Below are positions 25,637 through 34,968 of a DNA stretch of 64,000 nucleotides, piece by piece. Each line of letters begins with the position of its first letter. Positions within the stretch are counted from its first letter, which is position 1. Source of the stretch: Caviibacter sp963550915 (GTDB lineage: Bacteria; Fusobacteriota; Fusobacteriia; Fusobacteriales; Leptotrichiaceae); the NCBI GenBank assembly GCA_963550915.1, contig CAUVEB010000001.1, positions 1 through 64,000 on the forward strand, given 5' to 3'. The notes beneath the pieces are model-generated. The model ran no database searches. It was not told the DNA's origin and was given only the letters and a program-made list of their open reading frames with translations. The position numbers and the translations under genes are program-made.

Positions 25637-26346
25637 TGTTAAGTATAGTTGTTGAAAAGCAATGTATAAAAAAAGATGAAATATATATATCAGATAAAAA
25701 AGATATAAATCATATTCAAAATGTACATAGACTTAATCTTGGTGATAGTTTAAGAATAGTAGACGGTGAATATGAGTATATATGTAAAATATCAAAAATA
25801 TCAAAAAATGAAATAATTTTACATATAGTAGATAAATTTGAAAATAAATATAGTTTAGATATAAATATAGATGCAGCAATATCAATTATTAAAAACGATA
25901 AAATGAATTTAATTATTCAAAAATTAACTGAATTAGGCGTAAATAATATAATACCATTAAAAACAAAAAGAGTTGTAGTAAAAATAGATGAAAAAAAAGA
26001 AAAATGGAATGATATTGTAAAAGAAAGTATGAAACAGTGTAGAGCTGTTAAAAAAACTGATATTTTAAGCATAAAAAAAATAGATGAAATTGATTATACA
26101 AAATATGATAAAGTAATTTATTTGTATGAAAATTCAAATAATTCACAAAAAATAACAGAAGTTATTACAAATAAGGATAAAAATATATTGTATATAATAG
26201 GTCCTGAAGGTGGATTTGAAGAAAGTGAAGTAGAGTTTTTTAAAAATAAAAAAGCTTATGAAATAAGTTTAGGAAACAGAATATTAAGAGCTGAAACAGC
26301 GGCTATAACAGTAGCAAGTGTTATATCACATATTTATGGTTATTAG
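25636..26346 (+). CDS. rsmE: 16S rRNA (uracil-1498-N3)-methyltransferase
   Basis: The 236-residue SPOUT methyltransferase has HIQNVHRLNLGDSLRIVDG in the N-terminal PUA-like part. The catalytic part has IIQKLTELGVNNIIPLKTKR and the knot motifs IIGPEGGFEESEVEFF and SLGNRILRAETAAITV. It methylates U1498 of 16S rRNA in assembled 30S subunits. It is translationally coupled to ruvB by a one-base overlap. Confidence 0.93.
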   Translation: MLSIVVEKQCIKKDEIYISDKKDINHIQNVHRLNLGDSLRIVDGEYEYICKISKISKNEIILHIVDKFENKYSLDINIDAAISIIKNDKMNLIIQKLTELGVNNIIPLKTKRVVVKIDEKKEKWNDIVKESMKQCRAVKKTDILSIKKIDEIDYTKYDKVIYLYENSNNSQKITEVITNKDKNILYIIGPEGGFEESEVEFFKNKKAYEISLGNRILRAETAAITVASVISHIYGY

Positions 26347-26361
26347 TCGAAAGGAGATAAT

Positions 26362-27318
26362 ATGAAAAAAAAGTTACTTATTGGACTAGCATTCTTTTTA
26401 TTAACTGCATGTGGAATGAATAAAGATTTAGGCGAACAAAATAAACTTGTAGTTTCTGATAGCAAATATTATATATATTATGATAATGAAATACTTGAAA
26501 TACAAAAAGGTGTATATATTACTAATGAAAATAAAATTGAAGATTATTTTTCATCATTTTTAGGTTTACATGTAAAAGATGAGAAAAAACTATTATCTGA
26601 TTTAGAAAGATATTTTCCTCATAAAATAAATGGTGTACAAAAAGGAGAAAAGCCTAAAAATTTCAAATCAATACCAAGTATAAAAATAGGGGATAAAGTA
26701 ATTGTAAATAGTTTACAATTAGAGTATTTACTAGCAGAAGAGACTTTAATAGCTGTAGATGATACTTCTGATATAATAAAAGTAAAAGAAGCAGTTGATG
26801 CAAATCTGGAAGGTAAACTTGTGTATATTCTAAATGCTAATAGAATGGCAGGCTTTGCTAAAAAATTAGGTATGGCATTTGAAGAAAATCTTAAAATGAA
26901 ATATATAGCTGAAAATTATTCAAAAGAATCAAATGTTTCATATATAATAAACAATAAATTATCACAAGAAGACTTTGATAAGTTTGTAAATAGTTTAAGT
27001 ATAAAATACATTAAAGTAAAAAAAGATGATAAATTAAAACCTGAAGCAGATGTTATACTAATAACAGGTAACGATGCAAAAGTTAACTTTACAATCGAAG
27101 TATTAAGTACAAGCGAAAACAGTGAACTTAAAACTTTACTTAGTGACTATAAGTTAAAAGTACAAAAAAGTAATGAAAATATATCAGAAACTACTATAAA
27201 ACATAGAGCAGAAGATATATTAATTGCAAAAAAATTACTTGGATATTTACCAACAGCTAAATTAGTACAAGATGATAGTATAACTGAAAATAAAATAGTA
27301 ATTACAACTAATAAATAA
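26362..27318 (+). CDS. Lipoprotein with probable LytR_C domain
   Basis: The 318-residue product has a lipoprotein signal (MKKKLLIGLAFFLLTACG, Cys17). Residues about 150-230 resemble a LytR_C domain: KLVYILNANRMAGFAKKLG, then NVSYIINNKL and PEADVILITGND, which match the domain's pattern of a short strand, a Gly/Ala helix and a terminal DVILITG-like strand. No LCP catalytic domain is present. Placement directly before rsfS matches the lytR-rsfS neighbourhood known from Firmicutes. The function is unknown; a cell-wall-associated role is inference. Confidence 0.7.
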   Translation: MKKKLLIGLAFFLLTACGMNKDLGEQNKLVVSDSKYYIYYDNEILEIQKGVYITNENKIEDYFSSFLGLHVKDEKKLLSDLERYFPHKINGVQKGEKPKNFKSIPSIKIGDKVIVNSLQLEYLLAEETLIAVDDTSDIIKVKEAVDANLEGKLVYILNANRMAGFAKKLGMAFEENLKMKYIAENYSKESNVSYIINNKLSQEDFDKFVNSLSIKYIKVKKDDKLKPEADVILITGNDAKVNFTIEVLSTSENSELKTLLSDYKLKVQKSNENISETTIKHRAEDILIAKKLLGYLPTAKLVQDDSITENKIVITTNK

Positions 27319-27329
27319 GGAGAAAATTA

Positions 27330-27644
27330 GTGTTAGATATAAAATTTCAAATAGAAAAAATCGTAGAAGCAATAGAAAATAAAAAAGGTGAAGATATAAA
27401 AGTATATGATATGAGAGGTAAAACACCATATTATGACTATTCAATAGTTTGTACTGGATCTTCAACAAGAAATGTTGATGCAATAACAACAGAAGTTAGA
27501 GATAGCATGGATATAGTAAAATCTGTTGAAGGATTAGACTCTTGTGAATGGGTTTTAATTGATGGTGGAGATGTTATAGTAAGTGTCTTTACTAAAGATG
27601 CAAGAGATTACTATAAATTAGATGAACTATATGGAGAAATTTAG
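27330..27644 (+). CDS. rsfS: Ribosomal silencing factor RsfS
   Basis: The start is the GTG at 27330 with AGGAG eight bases before. The 104-residue product has the family core VYDMRGKTPYYDYSIVCTGSS, then WVLIDGGDVIVSVFTKDARDYY and the end KLDELYG. RsfS binds ribosomal protein L14 and blocks subunit joining when nutrients are scarce. It is followed by mrdA after three bases. Confidence 0.94.
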   Translation: MLDIKFQIEKIVEAIENKKGEDIKVYDMRGKTPYYDYSIVCTGSSTRNVDAITTEVRDSMDIVKSVEGLDSCEWVLIDGGDVIVSVFTKDARDYYKLDELYGEI

Positions 27645-27647
27645 ACA

Positions 27648-29525
27648 ATGAAAGTAAAAAGAGAAATAGATAAGGAAGATGAAGGCAAAAGAGTCGGATA
27701 TTTCTCACTAATTCTTGTAATAGTATTTTTAGTTTTTATTTCAAAACTAACATATCTTCAAATTATAAACGGAGAAGGATATAGAGAAAGAGCGGTAAGA
27801 AACAGTCTTAGAACTAATACTGTAAAAGCTGTTCGTGGTAAAATTTATGATGTTAATGGTAAGATACTTGCTGATAATACAACAGGGTATAAGATAATTC
27901 ATAAATTTACTAAAAGTATATCAGAATCTGAAAAGAAGATACTTATTGAGATGCAAAAAAATAAAATAGATGCATTAAAAAATGAAACTAAACAAAGAGC
28001 TAATAAGCTAAATGAGATTTATGACGATATTACATATATTTGTGAAATTTCAAATTCAACTTTTGAAGATATTTTAGAAGTTTTTTATAAAACAGTACCA
28101 ACTGGTTTTGATAAAGAAATAACTGTAATTGATGATATAGATATACAGCTTGCACAAAGAGCTGTTGAAAAATTATCTAATGAGAGAGTAGATATAGTAG
28201 AGTATAATAAAAGATACTATCCTAATAAACATTTAGCATCAAATGTAATAGGTTATGTAAAATTAATAAGCTCTAAAGAATATGAAAGTTTAAAAGATAG
28301 TGGTTATACTGCACAAGATCAAATAGGTAAAAAAGGTATTGAAAAGCAATATGATATAAAACTTAAAGGTGAAGACGGTCAAGAATTTGTTGAAGTTGAT
28401 GTAAAGGGAAATATAATAAAAAAAATTGATGAAATAAGTGCTGTGGGTGGTAAAAATATATATTTATCACTAGATAGTAGACTTCAAGAACAAGTAACTC
28501 AAAGTTTTAAAAATCAGTCAGGAAGTTTCATAGCCGTAGATGTTAAAACTGGTAAAATAATAACTATGGTAAGTGCTCCAGAAATTGATTTAAACATACT
28601 TAGCTCAAAAATACCGCAAAAATTATGGAATGAATTACTAAATTCAAAAGCAAAACCACTTGCTAATAAATCAATAGCAGGACTATATCCTTCAGGTTCT
28701 ACTTTTAAAGTAGTTTCAGGATCAGCAATACTTGAAAGTGGTATAAGTCCATATCAAAGCATTTATTCAACAGGAGCATATACTTTTGGTAAAGTAACTT
28801 TTAGAGATTCGCATACATCAGGACATGGAGTTACAAACTTCTATAAATCAATAGAAGAATCAGTAAATACATATTATTATCAATTATTACAAAAAGTACC
28901 TTTTGAGCTATTTGTAAAAATAGCATCAGAATATGGAATAGGTCAAAAAACAGGTATTGATATACCAGGAGAACAATCAGGAGTATTACCTACACCAGAA
29001 TGGAAGAAGAAAAAGTTTACAAGAAAAAGTGATAGTGTATGGCTACCTGGTGATTTAATAAACCTATCAATAGGACAAGGATATCTTTTAGTAACACCAA
29101 TTCAAATGTTAATGGTGTATCAAGCGATAGCAAATAATGGTAAAATGCTATATCCTACATTAGTAGATAGATATATTGATGTAAACGGAAATGTTGAAAT
29201 GAATAATCCAAAATTAAGAAGATATTTAGATATTAGCAGTACAACATTAAAAGAATTACAAAAAGCACTTGAACTTCCAGTTAGTGGAAGTCATGGTACA
29301 GCACAAATTTTAAGAAGAGCTGATTTAAAAGTCTCAGCTAAAACTGGAACAGCACAAAACAGTAGTGGTAGAAATCACTCTTGGATAGCTGGATATTTTC
29401 CAAGTGAAAATCCTAAAATTGCTTTCGTAGCCCTTGTAGAACAAGGAGGATATGGAGGAGTTGCTGCCGGACAAAAAGTTAGAGAATTCATAGAAAATTA
29501 TTATATGATAAATAATTTAGAATAA
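27648..29525 (+). CDS. mrdA: Penicillin-binding protein 2 (elongation transpeptidase)
   Basis: The 625-residue class B PBP has a cytoplasmic tail, a membrane anchor at about residues 19-42 (LILVIVFLVFISKLTYLQI), and a dimerisation/pedestal region with RGKIYDVNGKILADN. The transpeptidase domain has SxxK in YPSGSTFKVVSG, SxN in SVNTYYYQ and KTG in SAKTGTAQNSSG. It also shows IGQGYLLVTPIQM and HSWIAGYFP. PBP2 crosslinks peptidoglycan in the elongasome with RodA. The rodA gene is not in this window. Confidence 0.93.
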   Translation: MKVKREIDKEDEGKRVGYFSLILVIVFLVFISKLTYLQIINGEGYRERAVRNSLRTNTVKAVRGKIYDVNGKILADNTTGYKIIHKFTKSISESEKKILIEMQKNKIDALKNETKQRANKLNEIYDDITYICEISNSTFEDILEVFYKTVPTGFDKEITVIDDIDIQLAQRAVEKLSNERVDIVEYNKRYYPNKHLASNVIGYVKLISSKEYESLKDSGYTAQDQIGKKGIEKQYDIKLKGEDGQEFVEVDVKGNIIKKIDEISAVGGKNIYLSLDSRLQEQVTQSFKNQSGSFIAVDVKTGKIITMVSAPEIDLNILSSKIPQKLWNELLNSKAKPLANKSIAGLYPSGSTFKVVSGSAILESGISPYQSIYSTGAYTFGKVTFRDSHTSGHGVTNFYKSIEESVNTYYYQLLQKVPFELFVKIASEYGIGQKTGIDIPGEQSGVLPTPEWKKKKFTRKSDSVWLPGDLINLSIGQGYLLVTPIQMLMVYQAIANNGKMLYPTLVDRYIDVNGNVEMNNPKLRRYLDISSTTLKELQKALELPVSGSHGTAQILRRADLKVSAKTGTAQNSSGRNHSWIAGYFPSENPKIAFVALVEQGGYGGVAAGQKVREFIENYYMINNLE

Positions 29526-29546
29526 ATTTAAAGAAAGGAGATATCT

Positions 29547-31391
29547 GTGGAAGATACAAAGAAAAAGGTAGTTCAAACTAAAAAAACAAGTATGTCAAAA
29601 AAACTTTTAGAAATAACTAGAGACCCATTTTTAGATATGAATACACAAGAAAATGAAGAAGTTATAGTTAAGAGCGAAGATTTTAGTAAGAATACCAAGA
29701 AGAAAAAAGAAACAAAGTCAGAAGAGATTGTTACAGATAAAACATATGTTATACCTCTAGGTGGACTTGAAGAAGTTGGTAAAAATATGACTTTATTCCA
29801 ATATAGAGATGAAATTGTAATAATAGATGCAGGACTTTCGTTTCCATCAGACGAACATTTAGGTATAGATATTATAATACCTAACTTATCTTATCTTGAG
29901 TCAAATGTTGATAAGATAAAAGCACTTTTAATAACACATGGTCATGAAGACCACATAGGAGCAGTACCTTATTTATATCAAAAATTAGGAAATCATATAG
30001 ATATGTATGGTACAAAGCTTAGTATGGCACTAGCAGAATCAAAATTTGATAGAAAGGACATTAAAAAGCCTAAAATACATACAGTGCCAACAAGAAAAGT
30101 TATAAAGATATCAAAATACTTTACAGCTGAATTTATAAGCATAACACATAGTATAGCAGATTCTTGTGCTATATGCCTTAAATCTCCAACAGCAACAATA
30201 ATACATACAGGAGATTTCAAAATTGACTTATCACCAGTAAAAGGGGATGGTTTTGATTTTGCAAGAATGTCAAGACTAGGTGAAGAAGGCGTAGATATGC
30301 TGTTATCTGACAGTACAAATTCACTTGTAGTAGGTTATACGCCATCAGAAAGAGTTGTTGGTAAAAATATTGATGAAGAGGTTTCAAAGGCAAAAGGGCG
30401 TGTAATACTAGCAGCCTTTGCATCTCATGTGCATAGAATACAACAAATAATAAATGTAGCTATAAAATACAATAGAAAAATAGCTATTGACGGTAAGAGT
30501 ATGCTTAAAATATTTGATATATGTCAAAATTTAGGATATCTTGATATACCAAAAAATTTAATTGTTGATATAGAAAAAGCAGAAACTATGAGAGAAAATG
30601 AAGTATTAATAATATGTACTGGAACACAAGGAGAGCCACTTGCAGCACTTTCAAGAATTGCAAATGGTACTCATAAGTACATAACATTAAGAGAATCAGA
30701 CACTGTTATAATCTCATCAACACCAATACCAGGTAATGAAAAGGCAACAAGTAAAAACGTAAATCAACTTTTAAAAAGACAAGCAGATGTTGTGTTTGAA
30801 AAATCTGTAGGTGTACACGTTTCAGGTCACGCAAGCCAAGAAGAACAAAAGCTTATGTTAAACCTTGTTAAACCTAAGTACTTTATGCCAGTGCATGGTG
30901 AATATGCAATGTTAAAAAAACATAAAGAATCAGCAGTTATGACTGGAGTACCTGAAGAAAATGTAATACTTGCAGAAAATGGATTTAAAATTGAACTTAC
31001 ACCAAACTCTTGTAAGGTTGTTGGTAAAGTTCCTGCAGGACTTACACTTATAGACGGTTCAAGAATAGGTGATGTAGGTAATACAGTATTAAAAGATAGA
31101 CAAAGTCTAGCAGATGACGGTATATTTGTTGTAAACATCCCTTATTATAAGACAGGGAAATTTGGAGAACAATTTGAAATTGTAACTAGAGGATTTGTTT
31201 ATACTAAGGATGCAGAGCAACTATTACAAGAAACAAAAGAAATGATAAGATTAGAACTTAAAAATATAGAAAGTTCAAATATACAAGAAATATCAAAAAT
31301 AAAACAAATATTAAGAGGTAAAATATCAGATTATCTATATAAAAAGACAGATAGATCACCTATGATATTACCAGTAATACTTGAAGTTTAA
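29547..31391 (+). CDS. rnj: Ribonuclease J
   Basis: The start is the GTG at 29547 after AAAGGAGATAT. The 614-residue product has an N-terminal Lys-rich extension of about 60 residues, then the metallo-beta-lactamase/beta-CASP core. The core has YVIPLGGLEEVGKNM, the metal site THGHEDHIGA, HSIADSCAI, HTGDFKID, LLSDSTN, ASHVHRIQQII, GTQGEPLAAL, and the late motif VHVSGHASQEEQ and PVHGEY. RNase J has 5'-exo- and endoribonuclease activity in mRNA turnover. The charged N-terminal extension is a non-core feature. A terminator follows. Confidence 0.95.
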   Translation: MEDTKKKVVQTKKTSMSKKLLEITRDPFLDMNTQENEEVIVKSEDFSKNTKKKKETKSEEIVTDKTYVIPLGGLEEVGKNMTLFQYRDEIVIIDAGLSFPSDEHLGIDIIIPNLSYLESNVDKIKALLITHGHEDHIGAVPYLYQKLGNHIDMYGTKLSMALAESKFDRKDIKKPKIHTVPTRKVIKISKYFTAEFISITHSIADSCAICLKSPTATIIHTGDFKIDLSPVKGDGFDFARMSRLGEEGVDMLLSDSTNSLVVGYTPSERVVGKNIDEEVSKAKGRVILAAFASHVHRIQQIINVAIKYNRKIAIDGKSMLKIFDICQNLGYLDIPKNLIVDIEKAETMRENEVLIICTGTQGEPLAALSRIANGTHKYITLRESDTVIISSTPIPGNEKATSKNVNQLLKRQADVVFEKSVGVHVSGHASQEEQKLMLNLVKPKYFMPVHGEYAMLKKHKESAVMTGVPEENVILAENGFKIELTPNSCKVVGKVPAGLTLIDGSRIGDVGNTVLKDRQSLADDGIFVVNIPYYKTGKFGEQFEIVTRGFVYTKDAEQLLQETKEMIRLELKNIESSNIQEISKIKQILRGKISDYLYKKTDRSPMILPVILEV

Positions 31392-31405
31392 ATAAATATA
31401 AATTA

Positions 31406-31432
31406 AGGGCCTACAAGCCCTTTTTATATTTT
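31406..31432 (+). terminator. Rho-independent terminator after rnj
   Basis: AAGGGC (31406-31411) pairs with GCCCTT (31418-31423) around CTACAA, followed by TTTATATTTTTT. Confidence 0.83.
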
Positions 31433-31465
31433 TTAAAAATAGCTAAAAAAAAGTCATCATTTATA

Positions 31466-31494
31466 TTGACAAATAGTCATAAAATTGGTATATT
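31466..31494 (+). promoter_or_regulatory. Promoter of the tRNA cluster
   Basis: TTGACA (31466-31471), a 17-base spacer and TATATT (31489-31494), 14 bases before the first tRNA. Confidence 0.85.
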
Positions 31495-31508
31495 ATATAG
31501 GTATCTAT

Positions 31509-31598
31509 GGGCAGATGTCCGAACTGGCTAAGGAACTGGTCTTGAAAACCAGCGAAGGTGTGAAAGCCGTCTGGGTTCGAATCCCAGTCTGCCCGCCA
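31509..31598 (+). tRNA. tRNA-Ser (UGA anticodon)
   Basis: The acceptor GGGCAGA pairs with TCTGCCC. The anticodon stem CTGGT/ACCAG encloses loop CTTGAAA (anticodon TGA, reading UCA/UCN). A long class II variable arm is present. The T arm is CTGGG-TTCGAAT-CCCAG. CCA is encoded. Confidence 0.96.
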
Positions 31599-31600
31599 GT

Positions 31601-31692
31601 GGTGAAGTGTTAGAGTGGCCGAATATGCTCCCCTGCTAAGGGAGTGTCCAAGTAATATTGGACCGTGGGTTCAAATCCCACCTTCACCGCCA
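31601..31692 (+). tRNA. tRNA-Ser (GCU anticodon)
   Basis: The acceptor GGTGAAG pairs with CTTCACC. The anticodon stem CTCCC/GGGAG encloses CTGCTAA (anticodon GCT, reading AGC/AGU). The long variable arm TGTCCAAGTAATATTGGAC forms its own stem. CCA is encoded. Confidence 0.96.
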
Positions 31693-31702
31693 CTTTTTTT
31701 AT

Positions 31703-31779
31703 GTGCTTCTAGCTCAATGGATCAGAGCATCTGACTACGAATCAGAAGGTTACAAGTTCGACTCTTGTGAAGCACGCCA
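31703..31779 (+). tRNA. tRNA-Arg (ACG anticodon)
   Basis: The acceptor GTGCTTC pairs with GAAGCAC. The anticodon stem TCTGA/TCAGA encloses CTACGAA (anticodon ACG; A34 is normally converted to inosine by TadA). The T arm is ACAAG-TTCGACT-CTTGT. CCA is encoded. Confidence 0.96.
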
Positions 31780-31780
31780 T

Positions 31781-31803
31781 GTACCTAAAGGTACTTTTTT
31801 TTT
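31781..31803 (+). terminator. Terminator of the tRNA cluster
   Basis: GTACC (31781-31785) pairs with GGTAC (31790-31794) around TAAA, followed by nine T. Confidence 0.85.
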
Positions 31804-31828
31804 AACGTAATTTAGTGTAGGAGTATAT

Positions 31829-32542
31829 ATGCTAACAAGTATTAAAATTAAAGAATATAATATATATCAAGATACAGAGTTACAATCTGTAACTCTTGAT
31901 TCAGTGCTTATATCAGACTTTGTAAAAATTAATAGAAGAAGTAAAAATATTTTAGATATAGGAACAGGTAATGCAATAATACCAATACTTATATCTAAAA
32001 GAACAAGTGCTAATATAACAGGGGTTGAGATTTTAGAAAAGTCATATAATATAGCACTTAAAAATGTAGAAGAAAATAATTGTAGTATTAATCTAGTAAA
32101 TATGGATGTATTAGAGTATGCAAAAAATAAGCATCAAGAATATGATATAATAATATCTAATCCACCATATTTTGATGATGAAGAAAATGTTTTGCAAATG
32201 AAACAAAATGCATATAAACAAATTGCAAGAAATTTTAAAAAATTAAATTTTGAAGATTTAATAAGAGTAAGTTCATATATGTTAAAAAATAATGGACATT
32301 TTTATGTTGTAATAAGAGCTAAAAGTTTAAACAACTTTATAATCCTTTTAGAAAAATATAATTTATCTGCAAAAGTATTAAAGTTTGTTTATACAAAAAA
32401 TAATACAAATGCAAAATTAGTTCTTATTGATTGTATAAAAAATTCATCAAAAGATTTAATAGTTGAAAACCCTATATATGTATATGATGAAAACGGCAAT
32501 AAAAGTGAATATATAAATAGCTTATACTCAACTAATAATTGA
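31829..32542 (+). CDS. tRNA1(Val) A37 N6-methyltransferase TrmN6-like
   Basis: The 237-residue class I SAM methyltransferase has motif I ILDIGTGNAIIPILIS (about residue 41), the acidic strand end VEILEKSYNIALKNV, and the N6-adenine catalytic motif IIISNPPYFDDEEN (NPPY, about residue 110). The overall layout matches the YfiC/TrmN6 family, which methylates A37 of tRNA-Val. GTAGGAG precedes the ATG. Other NPPY methyltransferases are possible, so the substrate is inferred. Confidence 0.82.
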   Translation: MLTSIKIKEYNIYQDTELQSVTLDSVLISDFVKINRRSKNILDIGTGNAIIPILISKRTSANITGVEILEKSYNIALKNVEENNCSINLVNMDVLEYAKNKHQEYDIIISNPPYFDDEENVLQMKQNAYKQIARNFKKLNFEDLIRVSSYMLKNNGHFYVVIRAKSLNNFIILLEKYNLSAKVLKFVYTKNNTNAKLVLIDCIKNSSKDLIVENPIYVYDENGNKSEYINSLYSTNN

Positions 32543-32568
32543 AATGCTAAGCTGATATATGGTAAAAT
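32539..32568 (+). promoter_or_regulatory. Promoter of the aminotransferase operon
   Basis: TTGAAA (32539-32544), an 18-base spacer and TAAAAT (32563-32568) with TGG directly before it. The -10 context TATATGGTAAAAT is the same as at 7781. Confidence 0.65.
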
Positions 32569-32609
32569 TATTTAGTAAAATAGAAAACATAAAAAAGAGG
32601 TAAAATAAT

Positions 32610-33824
32610 ATGGAACTTTCAGAAAGAATAAAAAATATGCAATATTCGCCAATAAGAAAATTAGTTCCTTACGCAGATATGGCAAGAAAAGAAGGAGTTA
32701 GAGTATACGGTTTTCACATAGGACAACCAGATGTAAAAACTCCAGATTCATTTTTTAATGGAATATTTTCTTACCAAGAAAAGATAGTGAAATATACTAA
32801 TTCACAAGGACTTTTAGAGCTTCTTGAGGCTTTTGAAACATCATACGAAAAACTAGGTATAAATATTAAAAAAGAAGATATACTAATAACAAATGGAGGA
32901 AGTGAAGCCTTACAGTTTGCAATATTATCTATTTGTAATAAAGGAGATGAAGTATTAGTTCCAGAACCTTATTATTCAAATTATGATAGTTTTTTAAGAA
33001 CAGCAGATGCTAAACTAGTACCTATAGTTACAAAAATTGAAAATGGTTATAGATTACCTAAAAAAGAAGAAATACAAAAATTAATAACAAAAAGAACAAA
33101 GGCTATTATGTTTTCAAACCCTTGTAATCCAACTGGAGTAGTATATACAGAAGATGAAATGAATATGATAAAAGAAATAGCAATTCAAAATGATCTATAT
33201 ATTATTTCAGATGAAGTTTATAAGCAGTTCATATACAGCAATCAAAAGTTTAAATCATTTCTTAATGTAGAAGGTGTAGAAGACAGAGTAATAATGATAG
33301 ATAGTATCTCAAAACACTATAGTGCTTGTGGTGCTAGAATAGGAGTTGTTGGTTCAAAAAATAAGGAAATAATATCTCAAATATTAAAACTTTGTCAAGC
33401 AAGATTGTCAGTATCTACAATAGAGCAGTATGCAAGTGCAAGTTTACTACGTGGTATTGATTTATATATAAATGACGTTGTTAACGAATACAAGATAAGA
33501 AGAGATACGATGTACAAAAAGCTAAATGAAATAGATGGTATAACAACATATAAACCTGATAGTGCTTTTTATATCATTGCAAAATTACCGGTTGATGATA
33601 TTGAAAAATTTACACTTTGGTTACTTACAACATTTAGACATAATAATAGTACTCTAATGTTTGCACCAGGACCTGGTTTTTATTCAAATGAACACTATAA
33701 CAATGGTATACAAGAGGCAAGATTTTCATTTTGTACATATAATAGCAAACAAATTGAATATGGTATAGAACTTCTTAAAATAGCATTAGATGAATATAAA
33801 AAAATAAATAATGGAGAAAAATAG
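32610..33824 (+). CDS. Class I/II pyridoxal-phosphate aminotransferase
   Basis: The 404-residue fold-type I enzyme has YGFHIGQPDVKTP, TNGGSEALQFAI, EPYYSNYDSFL, NPCNPTGVVYTEDEM, ISDEVYKQFIY and the PLP lysine in DSISKHYSACGARIG (about residue 238). It ends with an Arg-containing segment (EARFSFCTYN). The family transfers amino groups between amino acids and 2-oxo acids (aspartate/tyrosine type). The exact substrate cannot be read from the sequence. The gene overlaps the ribosome site region of a second, related aminotransferase. Confidence 0.9.
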   Translation: MELSERIKNMQYSPIRKLVPYADMARKEGVRVYGFHIGQPDVKTPDSFFNGIFSYQEKIVKYTNSQGLLELLEAFETSYEKLGINIKKEDILITNGGSEALQFAILSICNKGDEVLVPEPYYSNYDSFLRTADAKLVPIVTKIENGYRLPKKEEIQKLITKRTKAIMFSNPCNPTGVVYTEDEMNMIKEIAIQNDLYIISDEVYKQFIYSNQKFKSFLNVEGVEDRVIMIDSISKHYSACGARIGVVGSKNKEIISQILKLCQARLSVSTIEQYASASLLRGIDLYINDVVNEYKIRRDTMYKKLNEIDGITTYKPDSAFYIIAKLPVDDIEKFTLWLLTTFRHNNSTLMFAPGPGFYSNEHYNNGIQEARFSFCTYNSKQIEYGIELLKIALDEYKKINNGEK

Positions 33825-33825
33825 T

Positions 33826-34968
33826 ATGTATACAAACGAAATAATAAAAAATATTGAAATATCACTTATAAGACAAATAGCTTTAAAAATGAAAAAATAT
33901 GAAGACGGTATAGATTTGACTATAGGAGAACCAGTTCAAGACTTACCATACGGTGTTAAAGTTGAAATGAGTAATAAGGTAATAAAAGAAAAATTAGGCT
34001 ACACACAAACAGGTGGTATGCCAGAACTAAAAAAAGAAATTGTAAATTACTATAACAAATACTTTGGTTCAGATTATGAGATAGAAAATTGTTTAATAAC
34101 AGTTGGATCAACTGAAGGATTATCAACTTTTATTAGATATTTTGTGAAAAAAGGTGATGAGGTTATAATGCCAACACCTACTTATCCAGGTTATGCACCA
34201 AATATAAAAATGCAAGAAGGTGTAGAAGTTTACCTTGATACAAGCGAAAATAACTACAAACTTACTGCAGAAATGTTAGAAAATGCAATAACTGAAAAAA
34301 CAAAAGCAGTAATATTAACATATCCAAATAATCCTGCAGGTATAACTTTAGAATTAGAAGAAATGGATAAAATAGCAGATATTATTAGAAAGCATGATAT
34401 ATATGTGTTAAGTGATGAAATATATGCAGCACTTGCCTTTGAAAAATTTAATTCATTTGCTAGATATAAGGATTTAAAAGATAAAATAGTAGTTATAAAC
34501 GGATTTTCAAAATCACATTCTATGACAGGATATAGAGTAGGATATATGTTAGCATCTAAAAGCTTAATTGCTGATTTTATGAAATTATCACAATATACAA
34601 CAACAGGAGTATCAACTGTAGGTCAATACGGAGCAATAAAGGCATTACAAGATTATCCAACAAGGGAAGAAGTAGTACTAGAAAACAAAGAAAGAGTTGA
34701 ATTTTTTGTAAAAGGTCTTGAAAAACTTGGGTTTGATGTTATAAAACCAGAGGGAGCTTTTTATGTTTTTGCTGGATATAGTAAATTGTCTAAAATGAAT
34801 TCACTTGATTTTGCAAATCATATAGTTGAAAATACTCATGTTGGAGTAGTGCCAGGTATATGTTTTATGGTTGAAAATTATTTAAGATTTTCTATAACAC
34901 AAGAAATACCATTACTTGAAAAAGCACTTGAAAGAATAGAAAAGTGTTTAAAGGAGCTTAAAAATTGA
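33826..34968 (+). CDS. Class I/II pyridoxal-phosphate aminotransferase (second, related)
   Basis: The ATG at 33826 is preferred over 33811 because GGAG lies nine bases before it. The 380-residue product has LTIGEPVQDLP, VGSTEGLSTFIRYF, PTPTYPGYAPN, TYPNNPAGITLELEE, LSDEIYAALAF and the PLP lysine in NGFSKSHSMTGYRVGYM (about residue 230). It is similar to PatA-type aspartate/diaminopimelate-related aminotransferases. Its TTG-started neighbour overlaps its stop codon. The substrate is unknown. Confidence 0.9.
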   Translation: MYTNEIIKNIEISLIRQIALKMKKYEDGIDLTIGEPVQDLPYGVKVEMSNKVIKEKLGYTQTGGMPELKKEIVNYYNKYFGSDYEIENCLITVGSTEGLSTFIRYFVKKGDEVIMPTPTYPGYAPNIKMQEGVEVYLDTSENNYKLTAEMLENAITEKTKAVILTYPNNPAGITLELEEMDKIADIIRKHDIYVLSDEIYAALAFEKFNSFARYKDLKDKIVVINGFSKSHSMTGYRVGYMLASKSLIADFMKLSQYTTTGVSTVGQYGAIKALQDYPTREEVVLENKERVEFFVKGLEKLGFDVIKPEGAFYVFAGYSKLSKMNSLDFANHIVENTHVGVVPGICFMVENYLRFSITQEIPLLEKALERIEKCLKELKN

